DNA of 64,000 nt from Xanthobacteraceae bacterium (GTDB lineage Bacteria > Pseudomonadota > Alphaproteobacteria > Rhizobiales > Xanthobacteraceae). Below are positions 45,514 through 54,792 of this stretch, piece after piece. Within the stretch, counting starts at the first letter, position 1, and every line of letters starts with the position of its first letter. The position numbers and the translations under genes are program-made. Location of the stretch: NCBI GenBank assembly GCA_028290465.1, contig JAQGJU010000055.1:1-64000 (forward strand), written 5' to 3'. The notes below the pieces were generated by a model. The model made no database searches. It was not told the DNA's origin and was given only the letters and a program-made list of their open reading frames with translations.

Positions 45514-46730
45514 CATCGCAACGCGTCGTTATCGTCGGAGCCGGGCAGGCCGGCTTCCAGGTCGCGGCTTCCCTGCGCGGCAAGAAGTTCGATGGATCAG
45601 TGGTGATCCTGGGCGAAGAGCCGGCGTTGCCCTATCAGCGTCCGCCACTGTCCAAGGGCTACATCAAGGGCGAGGCGAGCGAGAGCTCGATGCTGCTGCG
45701 TCCGGCCGAGTTCTACGTTCAGAACGACGTCGCCGTCCGCATCTCATCGCACGTCACGGCGATCGACCGAACGGCCAAAGCCGTCGTGCTCGCGGACCGT
45801 GAACGCGTGCCCTATGACAGTCTGGTGCTGGCGACCGGTGCGCGGGTGCGGCCGTTGCCGGTGCCGGGCGCGACACTGGCCGGCGTGGTCTATGTTCGCA
45901 CATTGGCCGATGCGATGACGCTCAAGCCGCTGATGAAAACCGCCACTAACGTCGTGGTGATCGGCGGCGGCTTTATCGGGCTCGAATGCGCCGCCGTGGC
46001 GCGGACGCTCGGCCGCGAGGTGGTGGTGCTGGAGGCGATGGAGCGCCTGATGGCGCGGGTCGTGTCGCCGGTGCTGTCCTCATACTACCTCGACCTGCAT
46101 CGCGGTCGTGGCGTCGACGTGCGGCTCGGCACCGCCGTGACGGCGATTGAAGGCGATGGCGAAAAGCTCAACGCGGTTCGCTGCGCCGACGGCACGGTGC
46201 TGCCGGCCGATCTCGTGGTGGTCGGCATCGGCATCCTGCCCAACGAGGAGTTGGCCAAGGAGGCCGGCTTGACGTGCGACCGCGGCATCGTGGTCGACGC
46301 GCTGCTGCGCACGCAGGACCCCGACATCTACGCCATCGGCGATTGCGCGGCGTTTCCGCATCCGATGGCGCGGGGACTGGTTCGACTGGAGTCGGTGCAG
46401 AACGCGATTGACCAGGGCAAAACAGTGGCCGACGCCATCATGGGCGACGCCAAGCCGTATGCGGCCGTGCCGTGGTTCTGGTCGGATCAGTACGACGTCA
46501 AGCTGCAGATCGTCGGCCTGACGCAGGGCTACGACGACACCGTGACGGCCGGCGATCCGGCCGAAAACAAATTCGCGGTGCTGTATTTCCGGGACGGAGC
46601 GCTGATCGGCGTCGATTCCGTCAACAAGGCCACCGATCACATGGCCTGCCGCAAGCTGTTCGGCGCCGGCAAGAGCGTGACGCTGGCGCAGGCGCGCGAG
46701 CCGGGCTTCGAATTGCGCAAGGCGATGTAA
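45510..46730 (+). CDS. FAD-dependent ferredoxin/rubredoxin reductase-like oxidoreductase
   Basis: A 406-residue FAD/NAD(P) oxidoreductase of the putidaredoxin-reductase type, which transfers electrons from NADH to a ferredoxin. It has VVIVGAGQAGFQVA (FAD), the segment LPYQRPPLSKGYIKGE (signature of this group), and VVVIGGGFIGLECAAVARTL (NAD). YAIGDCAAFP is the second FAD motif. The C-terminal reductase domain follows. Its ATG overlaps the CitE-like gene by 4 bp. The redox partner (ferredoxin or P450) is not encoded nearby, so the purpose of the pairing is unclear. Confidence 0.88.
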   Translation: MTSQRVVIVGAGQAGFQVAASLRGKKFDGSVVILGEEPALPYQRPPLSKGYIKGEASESSMLLRPAEFYVQNDVAVRISSHVTAIDRTAKAVVLADRERVPYDSLVLATGARVRPLPVPGATLAGVVYVRTLADAMTLKPLMKTATNVVVIGGGFIGLECAAVARTLGREVVVLEAMERLMARVVSPVLSSYYLDLHRGRGVDVRLGTAVTAIEGDGEKLNAVRCADGTVLPADLVVVGIGILPNEELAKEAGLTCDRGIVVDALLRTQDPDIYAIGDCAAFPHPMARGLVRLESVQNAIDQGKTVADAIMGDAKPYAAVPWFWSDQYDVKLQIVGLTQGYDDTVTAGDPAENKFAVLYFRDGALIGVDSVNKATDHMACRKLFGAGKSVTLAQAREPGFELRKAM

Positions 46731-46765
46731 GTCGTCGCAGGCGGCCGCCGGCTAAAGACTTAGCG

Positions 46766-47371
46766 TCACGCCCAGGGGCGCGATTCCTTCACCTTGTCCT
46801 CGTAGCTCGTGATCCGGTCCTTCTTCTCCATCGTGATGCCGATGTCGTCGAGGCCGTTGAGCATGCAGTGCTTGCGGAACGGATCGATGTCGAACTTGAC
46901 GACGCCGCCGTCCGGACCGCGGATTTCCTGCTTCTCCAGGTCGATGCTCAGCGTCGCATTGGCGCCGCGCTCGGCATCTTCGAACAACTTTTCCAGATCC
47001 TCGGGCGAGACCCGGATCGGCAGCACGCCGTTCTTGAAGCAGTTGTTGAAGAAGATGTCGCCGAACGAAGTCGAGATCACGCAGCGGATGCCGAAGTCCT
47101 GCAGCGCCCAGGGCGCGTGCTCGCGCGACGAGCCGCAGCCGAAATTGTCGCCCGCGACCAGGATCTTCGACTTGCGATAGGCTGGCTTGTTCAGCACGAA
47201 GTCCGGGTTCTCGCTGCCGTCGTCCTTGTAGCGCTGCTCGGAGAACAGGCCGGTGCCGAGCCCGGTGCGCTTGATCGTCTTGAGGTACTGCTTCGGGATG
47301 ATCATGTCGGTATCGACATTGATGACCCGCAGCGGGGCGGCGACGCCTTCGAGAGTGGTGAACTTGTCCAT
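46766..47371 (-). CDS. leuD: 3-isopropylmalate dehydratase small subunit
   Basis: LeuD pairs with LeuC to isomerise 2- to 3-isopropylmalate. It is 201 residues. It has [33 protein letters not shown], the [17 protein letters not shown] active-site segment, and late [15 protein letters not shown]. leuC lies 3 kb further along the same strand but is separated by four other genes, two of them on the opposite strand. The start at 47371 has GGAAG 5 bases upstream. Confidence 0.95.
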   Translation of the reverse strand: MDKFTTLEGVAAPLRVINVDTDMIIPKQYLKTIKRTGLGTGLFSEQRYKDDGSENPDFVLNKPAYRKSKILVAGDNFGCGSSREHAPWALQDFGIRCVISTSFGDIFFNNCFKNGVLPIRVSPEDLEKLFEDAERGANATLSIDLEKQEIRGPDGGVVKFDIDPFRKHCMLNGLDDIGITMEKKDRITSYEDKVKESRPWA

Positions 47372-47471
47372 GGGGCTTCCGGTCGTTCGGGAATTATTGG
47401 CCAGGGGTGTACCGCGAATGTGACGCGGGCGAAAGGGCCGGGGCTGCGGACCTTCCATGCGCGCCTTGTTT

Positions 47472-47545
47472 GGGCATGATCTTATCCGAAAACCGGCGGC
47501 CACCCACGGATCAAGTCCGAGGGCATGCTTTTCGGGATCATGCCC
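47472..47545. repeat. Dispersed palindromic repeat, long form (copy 4)
   Basis: A 10-bp perfect terminal inverted repeat (GGGCATGATC / GATCATGCCC) bounds the same core as the short copies, with a 24-base insertion containing CGGATCAAGTCCG then GGGCATGC. It lies between leuD and the metallopeptidase gene. Confidence 0.8.
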
Positions 47546-47970
47546 TAAGGTATGCTGTCCTCGATGGTCTCGATATCGTCGTCCGACAGGCCGAAATGGT
47601 GGCCGATCTCGTGGACCAGGACGTGGGTGACGATCCGTCCCAAGGTTTCCTCGTGTTCGGCCCAATAGAGCAGGATCGGGGTGCGATACAGAAATACCAT
47701 GTTGGGCATCTGGGCCGGATCGCTGACCGAGCGCTGCGGCAGGCCGACGCCCTGGAACAGGCCCATCAGCTCCAATTCGCTCTCGATTCCCATCGAATCC
47801 AGCACGTCGTCGGCCGCATAGTCCTCGACCCGGATCACCAGATCCTCGCACAGCCGGCGGAACCCGGCCGGCAGCTTGCGGTAGGCCTCGGCCGCCATCA
47901 CTTCGATATCGGCCAAAGTGGGTGCCGTCACGGGCCGCCAGGCAAGCGGATCGGAGATCGGGTTCTGCAT
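47545..47970 (-). CDS. Metallopeptidase-like protein (minimal gluzincin, DUF1025 type)
   Basis: A 141-residue protein with the zinc motif [15 protein letters not shown] near the C-terminus (HExxH with a downstream Asp), typical of the single-domain metallopeptidase-like family PF06262. It has [20 protein letters not shown] and [16 protein letters not shown] as earlier strands. Family members are widespread and mostly uncharacterised. The start at 47970 (MQNPISDP) gives the normal family length. It overlaps the last base of a palindromic repeat at its stop codon. Confidence 0.82.
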   Translation of the reverse strand: MQNPISDPLAWRPVTAPTLADIEVMAAEAYRKLPAGFRRLCEDLVIRVEDYAADDVLDSMGIESELELMGLFQGVGLPQRSVSDPAQMPNMVFLYRTPILLYWAEHEETLGRIVTHVLVHEIGHHFGLSDDDIETIEDSIP

Positions 47971-48149
47971 CTGGGTCTTCGATTCTGGCAGGAGGACGGG
48001 CGGACGCTTCCCTATGGGCGGCGTCGGGCTTGCCGTCCAGCATAGAACGCGGGCAAGGTCCGCTCCACCGCCGGGTTCCCCTGGCATCCCGCCGTCGCCG
48101 GTCACCCGTTTCTGGGGCGACCCGCCCCAAACCACACCCCGGCCTTTCG

Positions 48150-49598
48150 ATGACAGACCGCCTCAACGCCCGTTTCTATGAGTATCAGCAGGCCCGCCGC
48201 GCCAATTGGGACCAAGTGGCCACCCGCCCGTCTGGCTCCTGGGGTGGTTATTACCGGCGCTACATCACCGACGTGTACCGGCAGATCATTCCGGCCGGGT
48301 CGGCGGTGCTGGAAATCGGCTGCGGCCGGGGCGACCTGTTGGCCGCGCTCGCGCCTTCGACCGGCGTCGGCCTCGACCTGTCGCCGGAGATGATCGGCCT
48401 CGCCAAGACCCGGCATCCGGGGCTGTCGTTCTCGGTCGGCGATATTCACGAGGCCGATCTTGGCGGCCAGACCTTCGACTTCATCATCCTGTCGGACGTC
48501 ATCAACGATTTGTGGGACCTGCAACTGGTGCTGCAGCGGCTGCGGCCGCATTGCCGGCCGACGACCCGGCTGGTGTTCAATTTCTTCAGCCAGCTTTGGA
48601 AGCCGCCGTTTACGTTGGCGCAGCGCTTCGGCGTCGCGACCCCGATGCGGCTGCAAAACTGGTTCACCAGCCACGATCTCGACAATCTGCTTGAACTGTC
48701 CGGCTATCAGACGCTGCGCAAATGGGGCGAAATCGTCATGCCCTTGGAGGTCCCGCTGCTCAGCCGGATCGCCAACAAGGTGTTCGCCAAGATCGCGCCG
48801 ACGCGCTGGTTCGCGATGACGAACTTCCTGCTGGCGCGGCCGGCTCCCGAACTGGCGCCGGTCGTGGCCGCGAATGCCGCGCCGTCGGTTTCGGTGATCG
48901 TGCCGGCCCGCAACGAAGCCGGCCACATCGCGCAATTGATCGCGACCATCCCCGAGATGGGCAGCGGCACGGAGATCATCTTCGTCGAGGGCAATTCGAC
49001 CGACGACACCTACGAGACCATCCAGCGGCTGATTGCCGAACATCCCGAACGTAACTGCAAGCTTCTCAAGCAGCCCGGCAAAGGCAAGGGCGATGCGGTG
49101 CGGGTCGGCTTCGAGGCCGCCAAGGGCGACATCCTGATGATCCTCGACGCCGACATCACGGTGCCGCCCGAGGACCTGCCGCGCTTCTTCGACGTGCTGG
49201 TGTCCGGCCATGGCGAATTCGTCAATGGCGTGCGGCTGGTCTATCCGATGGACGAGGACGCGATGCGCTTCCTCAATCTGCTTGGCAACAAGGCGTTCTC
49301 GATCGCGTTCAGTTGGCTGCTCGGCCAGAAAATCCGCGACACCCTGTGCGGTACCAAGGTGATCTGGACCAGCCAGTACAAACGCATCGCGGCGAACCGC
49401 GCGTATTTCGGCGACTTCGATCCGTTCGGCGATTTCGACCTGCTGTTCGGCGCCGCCAAGCTCAACCTGAAGATCGTCGAGATCCCGATCCGCTATCAGG
49501 CGCGGCAATACGGCGAGACCAATATCCAGCGCTGGCGCCACGGCCTGCTGCTGCTGCGCATGGTGATCTTCGCGGCGCGGCGCATCAAGTTTTCCTGA
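48150..49598 (+). CDS. Fusion of a SAM methyltransferase and a GT2 glycosyltransferase
   Basis: A 482-residue two-domain enzyme. Residues about 1-235 form a class I SAM-dependent methyltransferase (motif [13 protein letters not shown] at 53-64, [12 protein letters not shown] at 74-85). Residues about 245-482 form a GT-A family 2 glycosyltransferase, like polyprenyl-phosphate mannosyl/glucosyl transferases ([24 protein letters not shown], and DAD at 333-335). The two normally occur as separate proteins. The combined protein may make a methylated glycolipid or lipid-linked sugar. The ATG at 48150 is divergent from the metallopeptidase gene. The C-terminus [13 protein letters not shown] has amphipathic/hydrophobic character. 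Confidence 0.87.
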   Translation: MTDRLNARFYEYQQARRANWDQVATRPSGSWGGYYRRYITDVYRQIIPAGSAVLEIGCGRGDLLAALAPSTGVGLDLSPEMIGLAKTRHPGLSFSVGDIHEADLGGQTFDFIILSDVINDLWDLQLVLQRLRPHCRPTTRLVFNFFSQLWKPPFTLAQRFGVATPMRLQNWFTSHDLDNLLELSGYQTLRKWGEIVMPLEVPLLSRIANKVFAKIAPTRWFAMTNFLLARPAPELAPVVAANAAPSVSVIVPARNEAGHIAQLIATIPEMGSGTEIIFVEGNSTDDTYETIQRLIAEHPERNCKLLKQPGKGKGDAVRVGFEAAKGDILMILDADITVPPEDLPRFFDVLVSGHGEFVNGVRLVYPMDEDAMRFLNLLGNKAFSIAFSWLLGQKIRDTLCGTKVIWTSQYKRIAANRAYFGDFDPFGDFDLLFGAAKLNLKIVEIPIRYQARQYGETNIQRWRHGLLLLRMVIFAARRIKFS

Positions 49599-49664
49599 TT
49601 CCAGTTGACCGGAACGGGCCGATGCGGGAGCGTGCGGCCATTAAGGTGAGTTGCGGGGGAAGTC

Positions 49665-49943
49665 ATGTCGAGATCGGCAACCTGGGTTCTGGCCACGGCC
49701 CTGCTGGCCTTTGCGGTGCCGGCCGGGGCGCAGCAACCGGCTTCGGGAACCGGAGTTTCCGCCCGCGGGTCGGACGTGTCGGCGCAGCAGCGGCCGCGAA
49801 CGCGGCTGCGGGTCACGCCGCTGCGGCGCGCGCCGCTCGACCAGCGGGCCTATCGGCAATGCCAGGACTGGTACGAGACCGAGTACCGGCCGAGCGGTAC
49901 CGTAATCGTGCCGAAGATGCGCTGCTGGTGGGTGCGCGGTTAG
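49665..49943 (+). CDS. Small exported protein of unknown function
   Basis: A 92-residue protein with a signal peptide (MSRSATWVLATALLAFAVPAGAQ). The mature part is Ser/Arg/Pro-rich and ends YRQCQDWYETEYRPSG then PKMRCWWVRG, with two cysteines that could pair. GGGGGAAGT precedes the ATG. I do not recognise a family beyond short exported Rhizobiales proteins. It follows the fusion gene by 66 bp and may be in its operon. Confidence 0.72.
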   Translation: MSRSATWVLATALLAFAVPAGAQQPASGTGVSARGSDVSAQQRPRTRLRVTPLRRAPLDQRAYRQCQDWYETEYRPSGTVIVPKMRCWWVRG

Positions 49944-50063
49944 GCATAATCCGGAAAAAGCCATCCGTCGGACTAGCCACTGGCCGATTTTCGGAACGAT
50001 GATGCCTTGACGGCATTCGAATCCCGGGTCGGCGTTCGGTGCGTGCCGGCGATGGAGAAGGTC

Positions 50064-50396
50064 ATGCGTCACGTATTGATGGGCTCGTGCGTCGCGGCGC
50101 TGTTCGGCGGGATGGTGTTGGCCGTGCCGGCCACGGCTCAGGCGCACGGTCCAGCCGGCATCGTTGTCAGCGACGTGGTCGGTTCGATCCGGCGTGATGT
50201 CGGTCCGAAACAGGTCTGCGACTGTCGTCCGGTTCGCAAGGTGCGGACGGTTCGAAAGGTCCGGCGCGTGTACCGGACCCACACATATGCGTTCTATCCG
50301 CGCCCGGTCTGGGGACCGGTGCACTATTACGTCGAGCCGCCGCCGCGCCAGCCGCTGTTTCCGTACGAACCGTTCCTGCCGCCGCGCTATTGGTAG
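50064..50396 (+). CDS. Small exported basic, Pro/Tyr-rich protein
   Basis: A 110-residue protein with a signal peptide (MRHVLMGSCVAALFGGMVLA, likely cut at AQA-HG). The mature part has two close cysteines (VCDCRP), then a basic RKVRTVRKVRRVYR repeat and a Pro/Tyr-rich end (YVEPPPRQPLFPYEPFLPP). GGAGAAGG lies just before ATG 50064. The following terminator is shared with leuC. The function is unknown. Confidence 0.72.
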   Translation: MRHVLMGSCVAALFGGMVLAVPATAQAHGPAGIVVSDVVGSIRRDVGPKQVCDCRPVRKVRTVRKVRRVYRTHTYAFYPRPVWGPVHYYVEPPPRQPLFPYEPFLPPRYW

Positions 50397-50406
50397 GCTC
50401 AAAAGA

Positions 50407-50434
50407 AAAAGGCCCGCTCCGAAGCGGGCCTTTT
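50407..50434. terminator. Bidirectional intrinsic terminator between convergent genes
   Basis: AAAAGGCCCGC pairs perfectly with GCGGGCCTTTT across 6 bases, with GTTTTT on the plus side and TTTTTCTTTT on the minus side. It ends both the small exported-protein gene and leuC. Confidence 0.9.
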
Positions 50435-50458
50435 GTTTTTGGTTGGTGGTTTTAGCGC

Positions 50459-51862
50459 TCAGCGCCACTCACGAATATCGACGAAGTGGCCGGCGATCGC
50501 CGCCGCCGCCGCCATCGCGGGGGACACCAGGTGCGTACGTCCCTTGTAGCCCTGGCGGCCTTCGAAATTGCGGTTCGAGGTCGAGGCGCAACGCTCGCCA
50601 GGGCTCAGCTTGTCCGGGTTCATGGCGAGGCACATCGAGCAGCCCGGCTCGCGCCAGTCGAAGCCGGCGGCCTTGAAGATCTTGTCGAGGCCTTCGGCCT
50701 CGGCCATTTCCTTCACCAAGCCGGAGCCCGGCACGATCATCGCGTTCAGATTGGCATTGACCTGCTTGCCGGCGACGACCTTTGCGACTTCGCGCAGATC
50801 CTCGATGCGGCCATTGGTGCAGGAGCCGATGAATATCCGGTCGAGCTTGATGTCGGTGATCTTCTCGCCGCCCGACAGGCCCATATATTCGAGCGAGCGC
50901 ACGGCCGCGGCGCGCTTGCTCTCATCCAGGATCTCGGCCGGCACCGGCACCCGGCCGCTGACCGTGATCACCTGCTCGGGGCTGGTGCCCCAGGTGACCA
51001 GCGGCGGCAGCTTGGCGGCGTCGAGCCGGATTTCGCGGTCGAAGAACGCGCCCTCGTCGGTTTGCAAGGTTTCCCAATAGCGCATCGCCTGGTCCCAGGC
51101 GGCGCCCTTCGGGGCTTTCGGCTTGTCCTTCAGATACGCATAGGTCTTGTCGTCCGGCGCGATGAAGCCGGCCTTGGCGCCGCCCTCGACCGACATGTTG
51201 CAGATCGTCATGCGGACTTCCTTCGAGACCGAGCGGATCGCCTCGCCGGCATATTCCAGCGCATAGCCGGTGCCGCCGGCGGTGCCGATCTCGCCGATGA
51301 TCGCCAGGATGATGTCTTTTGCGGTGACGTTCGGCGGCAACTGGCCGTCGACCACGGCGCGCATGTTCTTCGACTTGGTCTGGATCAGCGTCTGCGTCGC
51401 CAGCACATGCTCGACCTCGGAGGTGCCGATGCCGTAGGCCAGCGCGCCGAATGCGCCATGCGTCGCGGTGTGGCTGTCGCCGCACACGATGGTGGTGCCG
51501 GGCAGGGTGAAGCCCTGCTCCGGGCCGATGATGTGGCAGATGCCCTGGCGCTTATCGAACTCGTCGAAATACTCGACGCCGAAGTCACGCGCGTTCTGGG
51601 CCAGTGCTTCGATCTGAATCGTGCTTTCAGGATCCGGATTGGGCTTGGAGCGGTCTGACGTCGGCACGTTGTGGTCGACCACGGCGAGGGTCTTCTCCGG
51701 CGCGTGGACCTTGCGGCCGGTCATGCGCAGGCCTTCGAAGGCTTGCGGCGAGGTGACCTCATGGACGATATGCCGGTCGATATACAGGAGGCAGGTGCCG
51801 TCAGGCTGTTGATCGACCAGATGGTCGTCCCACATCTTGTCGTAGAGGGTGCGCGGCTGCAT
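50459..51862 (-). CDS. leuC: 3-isopropylmalate dehydratase large subunit
   Basis: LeuC carries the [4Fe-4S] aconitase-type catalytic domain for 2-/3-isopropylmalate isomerisation in leucine biosynthesis. It is 467 residues. It has [40 protein letters not shown] (cluster Cys) and [12 protein letters not shown] (two cluster Cys), then [12 protein letters not shown]. The ATG at 51862 (MQPRTLYDK) is the normal family start. It ends near a bidirectional terminator. Its small subunit is at 46.8 kb. Confidence 0.96.
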   Translation of the reverse strand: MQPRTLYDKMWDDHLVDQQPDGTCLLYIDRHIVHEVTSPQAFEGLRMTGRKVHAPEKTLAVVDHNVPTSDRSKPNPDPESTIQIEALAQNARDFGVEYFDEFDKRQGICHIIGPEQGFTLPGTTIVCGDSHTATHGAFGALAYGIGTSEVEHVLATQTLIQTKSKNMRAVVDGQLPPNVTAKDIILAIIGEIGTAGGTGYALEYAGEAIRSVSKEVRMTICNMSVEGGAKAGFIAPDDKTYAYLKDKPKAPKGAAWDQAMRYWETLQTDEGAFFDREIRLDAAKLPPLVTWGTSPEQVITVSGRVPVPAEILDESKRAAAVRSLEYMGLSGGEKITDIKLDRIFIGSCTNGRIEDLREVAKVVAGKQVNANLNAMIVPGSGLVKEMAEAEGLDKIFKAAGFDWREPGCSMCLAMNPDKLSPGERCASTSNRNFEGRQGYKGRTHLVSPAMAAAAAIAGHFVDIREWR

Positions 51863-51940
51863 GGCGTGTTCTCGTCTTGAAACGGAAGGGGAAATCGGTT
51901 CGGTGCGCGGCGCCTCTAAGCGCGGCACAGGATGGCCGGT

Positions 51941-52114
51941 TTAGCGGCCGGGGGTAAGGCCGGCCAGGATCGCGGTCGTAAGCCGGCCGAAGAACCGCCA
52001 CGGCAGCCGCTCGCGGTCCGCCAGGATGATGGCACGCGCCGGCGGGTGTGCGGGAATCCGGGCCGGCCCGGCCGCCCATTGAGATTCCAGCTTTGCGGGT
52101 CGCCGTTCGTTCAT
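51941..52114 (-). CDS. Possible 57-residue protein between rplS and leuC
   Basis: A short frame with ATG at 52114 encodes a basic N-terminus (MNERRPAKLESQWAAGPA) and a moderately hydrophobic C-terminus (RFFGRLTTAILAGLTPGR). No good ribosome site precedes it. It is the only plausible coding element in the roughly 500-bp gap between leuC and rplS. It could be a real small membrane-associated protein or chance. Confidence 0.3.
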   Translation of the reverse strand: MNERRPAKLESQWAAGPARIPAHPPARAIILADRERLPWRFFGRLTTAILAGLTPGR

Positions 52115-52310
52115 GGCTATTCTGTAGCAAATCCAAACTGGCCCGACAACGCGTTCAACCGCAGACCACTGCTGTCTTCATATGGGAGGCCGGTTAAGAC
52201 CTCACAACTGGGTGCGCAGTTCCCACAATTCCGGGACGAACGAGCGGTCGAGCGCGGTCTTGAGGTAGCCGACGCCGGACGAGCGCTGGTGCCGCGCTTG
52301 TTGAAATGCG

Positions 52311-52338
52311 AAAGGCGCGCCCTCTCGGACGCGCCTTT
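52311..52338 (-). terminator. Terminator after rplS
   Basis: AAAGGCGCG pairs with CGCGCCTTT across 10 bases, 31 bp downstream of the rplS stop on the minus strand. The T-run is modest. Confidence 0.7.
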
Positions 52339-52369
52339 GCAAATTCAGTCTCAACGTCGAAGGTCGAAA

Positions 52370-52750
52370 TTACTCAGCGGCTTCGACGTGCTTGTCCTGC
52401 TTCTCGAGAATGCGCGCCGACTTACCGCGCAGGCCGCGCAGATAATACAGCTTGGCGCGACGCACCTTGCCGCGGCGCACGATCTTGATCGACTCGAGCA
52501 TCGGCGAGTACAGCGGGAACACGCGCTCGACGCCTTCGCCGTACGAAATCTTGCGCACCGTGAAGCTCTGGTTGAAGCCGGCGCCCGTGCGCGCGATGCA
52601 GACGCCTTCATAGGCCTGCACGCGGCTGCGCTCGCCTTCGACGACGCGCACATTGACGATCACGGTATCGCCCGGCGCGAAGTCGGGGATTTCCTTGCCT
52701 TCGGTAAGCTTGGTGATCTGCTCGGCTTCGAGCTGCTTGATCAGGTTCAT
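52370..52750 (-). CDS. rplS: 50S ribosomal protein L19
   Basis: L19 is a 126-residue ribosomal protein at the 30S-50S interface. It has [58 protein letters not shown] and a charged tail. It is the last gene of the ffh-rpsP-rimM-trmD-rplS cluster. The start at 52750 ([11 protein letters not shown]) is the family norm. Confidence 0.97.
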   Translation of the reverse strand: MNLIKQLEAEQITKLTEGKEIPDFAPGDTVIVNVRVVEGERSRVQAYEGVCIARTGAGFNQSFTVRKISYGEGVERVFPLYSPMLESIKIVRRGKVRRAKLYYLRGLRGKSARILEKQDKHVEAAE

Positions 52751-52846
52751 GGCGAAGTCTCCGTCGGCAGCGCCAGCTACGGGGGCGCGCATTATTCCGG
52801 TCCTGGAAAGGGTCGGCGCAGCTTCTACGACAAAGATTGGGCTTTG

Positions 52847-53563
52847 TCACCCTTCCGGCGCGGGTTTTCGGGACTTTGCCAGATAGGACGCCCAGAGGTC
52901 CGGCCGGCGCTCGCGTGTTAACTTTTCGGCCTGTTCCCGGCGCCAGCGGCCGACCTTGGCGTGGTCGCCGGACACCAGCACCTCCGGGATCGTCAGGCCC
53001 TCGAATTCGGCCGGCCGGGTGTAATGCGGGTATTCCAGCAGCCCGGCCGCGAAGCTTTCCTCCAGGCCGGAGGCCTCCTTGCCCATGACGCCCGGCAGCA
53101 GGCGCACGCAGGCATCGATCAGCACCAGGGCGCCGATTTCGCCGCCGGACAGCACATAGTCCCCGATCGACACTTCGGTCAGGCCGCGCGCCGCGATGGT
53201 CCGCTCGTCGACGCCCTCGAACCGGCCGCACAGGATGACGGCGCCGGGGCCTTCGGCCAGTGCCTGGACGCGAGATTGCGTGAGCGGCATGCCGCGCGGG
53301 CTCATCAGCAGGCGCGGCCGGGGATCGCCTTCCGGCGCCACGGCGTCGATGGCCCGGGCCAGCACATCCGCCCGCATCACCATGCCGGGGCCGCCGCCGG
53401 CCGGCGTGTCGTCGACCGAGCGATGCTTGTCGGTGGCTTGGGCCCGGATATCGGTCGGCTCCAGCGCCCACAGGCCGGCATGGAGAGCCTTGCCGGCCAG
53501 ACTTTGTCCCAACGGTCCTGGAAACATGTCCGGGAACAGGGTGAGCACGCTGACGCGCCACAT
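52847..53563 (-). CDS. trmD: tRNA (guanine37-N1)-methyltransferase
   Basis: TrmD methylates G37 in tRNAs and prevents +1 frameshifting. It is 238 residues of the SPOUT trefoil-knot fold. It has [50 protein letters not shown] (the SAM knot) and [20 protein letters not shown]. The start at 53563 is the family norm. A longer frame would begin inside a palindromic repeat at 53584. It lies 96 bp upstream of rplS. Confidence 0.96.
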   Translation of the reverse strand: MWRVSVLTLFPDMFPGPLGQSLAGKALHAGLWALEPTDIRAQATDKHRSVDDTPAGGGPGMVMRADVLARAIDAVAPEGDPRPRLLMSPRGMPLTQSRVQALAEGPGAVILCGRFEGVDERTIAARGLTEVSIGDYVLSGGEIGALVLIDACVRLLPGVMGKEASGLEESFAAGLLEYPHYTRPAEFEGLTIPEVLVSGDHAKVGRWRREQAEKLTRERRPDLWASYLAKSRKPAPEG

Positions 53564-53579
53564 GTGTTTGTTTTGTTTG

Positions 53580-53653
53580 AGCATGATCTTTTCCGAAAAC
53601 CGGTTCCCACCCTCGGATCAAGTCCGAGGGCATGCTTTTCAAGATCAGGCTCT
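53580..53653. repeat. Dispersed palindromic repeat, long form (copy 5)
   Basis: AGCATGATC, the core TTTTCCGAAAACCGGTTCCC, an inner CGGATCAAGTCCG hairpin, then AAGATCAGGCTCT (arm slightly decayed). It lies in the gap between rimM and trmD, inside a co-oriented operon. Confidence 0.78.
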
Positions 53654-54212
53654 ACCGGGTCGTGTCCGACCGCTGGGGCGGCGTGTCGTCTCGGGCTTCG
53701 CCGGTCGTGAGGCTGCCTTCCGGTGGATCGATCACGATGCGGCCATTGGCGATGTCGACCACCGGCACCACGGCCATCGAGAACGGCAGCATGACGGTCA
53801 GTCCGCCGGTCTTCAGCCGTATCTCAATGATCTCGCCGGCGCCGAAATTATGGATCGCCACCACGATGCCGATGTCGGCGTTGTCCTTGTCGACCACCGC
53901 AAGGCCGACCAGGTCGGCATGATAGAACGTGTCATCGTCCTCGGTCGCCGGCAGGCGTTCGCGCGGCACATAGAGCCGCAGGTTGGTCAGCGTCTCGGCC
54001 ACATTGCGGTCGGCGACGCCGGTAAGTCGCGCCACGAGATGATCGCTGGCCGCACGCACGGTTTCGATTTTGAAGCTGCGCTTGCCGTCCTCGGTCTCCA
54101 ACGCGCCATAGCGGGCGACCGCCAGCGGGTCGGTTGTGAACGACCACAGCCGAACCTCGCCCCGCACGCCATGAGGTGCGCCGATCTGAGCCACGCAGAT
54201 GCGATCTGGCAC
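53652..54212 (-). CDS. rimM: 16S rRNA maturation factor RimM
   Basis: RimM binds S19 and helps 30S maturation. It is 186 residues, with an N-terminal beta-barrel ([22 protein letters not shown]) and a C-terminal PRC barrel ([18 protein letters not shown] and [22 protein letters not shown]). The start is a GTG at 54212 with GAGG 5 bases upstream. The stop lies at the edge of a palindromic repeat. It is in the conserved rpsP-rimM-trmD order. Confidence 0.95.
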   Translation of the reverse strand: MPDRICVAQIGAPHGVRGEVRLWSFTTDPLAVARYGALETEDGKRSFKIETVRAASDHLVARLTGVADRNVAETLTNLRLYVPRERLPATEDDDTFYHADLVGLAVVDKDNADIGIVVAIHNFGAGEIIEIRLKTGGLTVMLPFSMAVVPVVDIANGRIVIDPPEGSLTTGEARDDTPPQRSDTTR

Positions 54213-54302
54213 GTCACCCTCAGCTCAAGAAGTGGAGCGTGGCCCGGTCGACGACCGGGACACTCTCGGATTGTAGCATCAACGCGACAGGTCGGCCGAG
54301 GT

Positions 54303-54731
54303 TCAGCCGGCCGCCGCGGCGGCGTCGGCCTTCGCCTTGGCCTTCTTCTCGTTTTCCTTGGCGGTCGCGAGGGCCTTGGCGGCCGACTTCAGAGCGGCGG
54401 CGTCCTTCGCCTTCTGCTCGGCCATCGCCTTGCGCTCCTTGCGGGGCAGCGCGCGTTCCGGGTTGTTCGGCTGCTCGCGCTTGGCGACGCCGGCGGCGTC
54501 GAGGAAGCGCAGCACGCGATCGGTCGGAGTCGCGCCCTTGGCCATCCAGGTCTTGACCTTGTCGAGGTCGAGCCGGAGCCGCTCGGTGTTTTCCTTCGGC
54601 AGCAGCGGATTGAAAAAGCCGAGGCGCTCGATGAAGCGGCCGTCGCGCGGCGCGCGGGCGTCCGCGATGACGATGTGATAAACCGGACGCTTCTTGGTGC
54701 CGGCGCGGGCGAGGCGGATTTTCAGGGACAT
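54303..54731 (-). CDS. rpsP: 30S ribosomal protein S16 with extended C-terminal tail
   Basis: S16 is a small ribosomal protein that stabilises 30S assembly. The first about 85 residues are the usual domain ([37 protein letters not shown]). An Ala/Lys-rich extension brings it to 142 residues, against about 80-110 in most relatives. The extension ([25 protein letters not shown]) is low complexity. AAAGGA lies 6-7 bases before ATG 54731. It is downstream of ffh on the same strand. Confidence 0.94.
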   Translation of the reverse strand: MSLKIRLARAGTKKRPVYHIVIADARAPRDGRFIERLGFFNPLLPKENTERLRLDLDKVKTWMAKGATPTDRVLRFLDAAGVAKREQPNNPERALPRKERKAMAEQKAKDAAALKSAAKALATAKENEKKAKAKADAAAAAG

Positions 54732-54792
54732 CTTAATTCCTTTCGTAGGATTGGCTTGTTCGTGTGTTTGCGTGTTGGTGTGATCGGTTGGG

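Noticed and set aside
53564-53584. A longer start for TrmD
   Set aside because: The ATG at 53584 lies inside a dispersed palindrome, and the family N-terminus is [12 protein letters not shown] at 53563.
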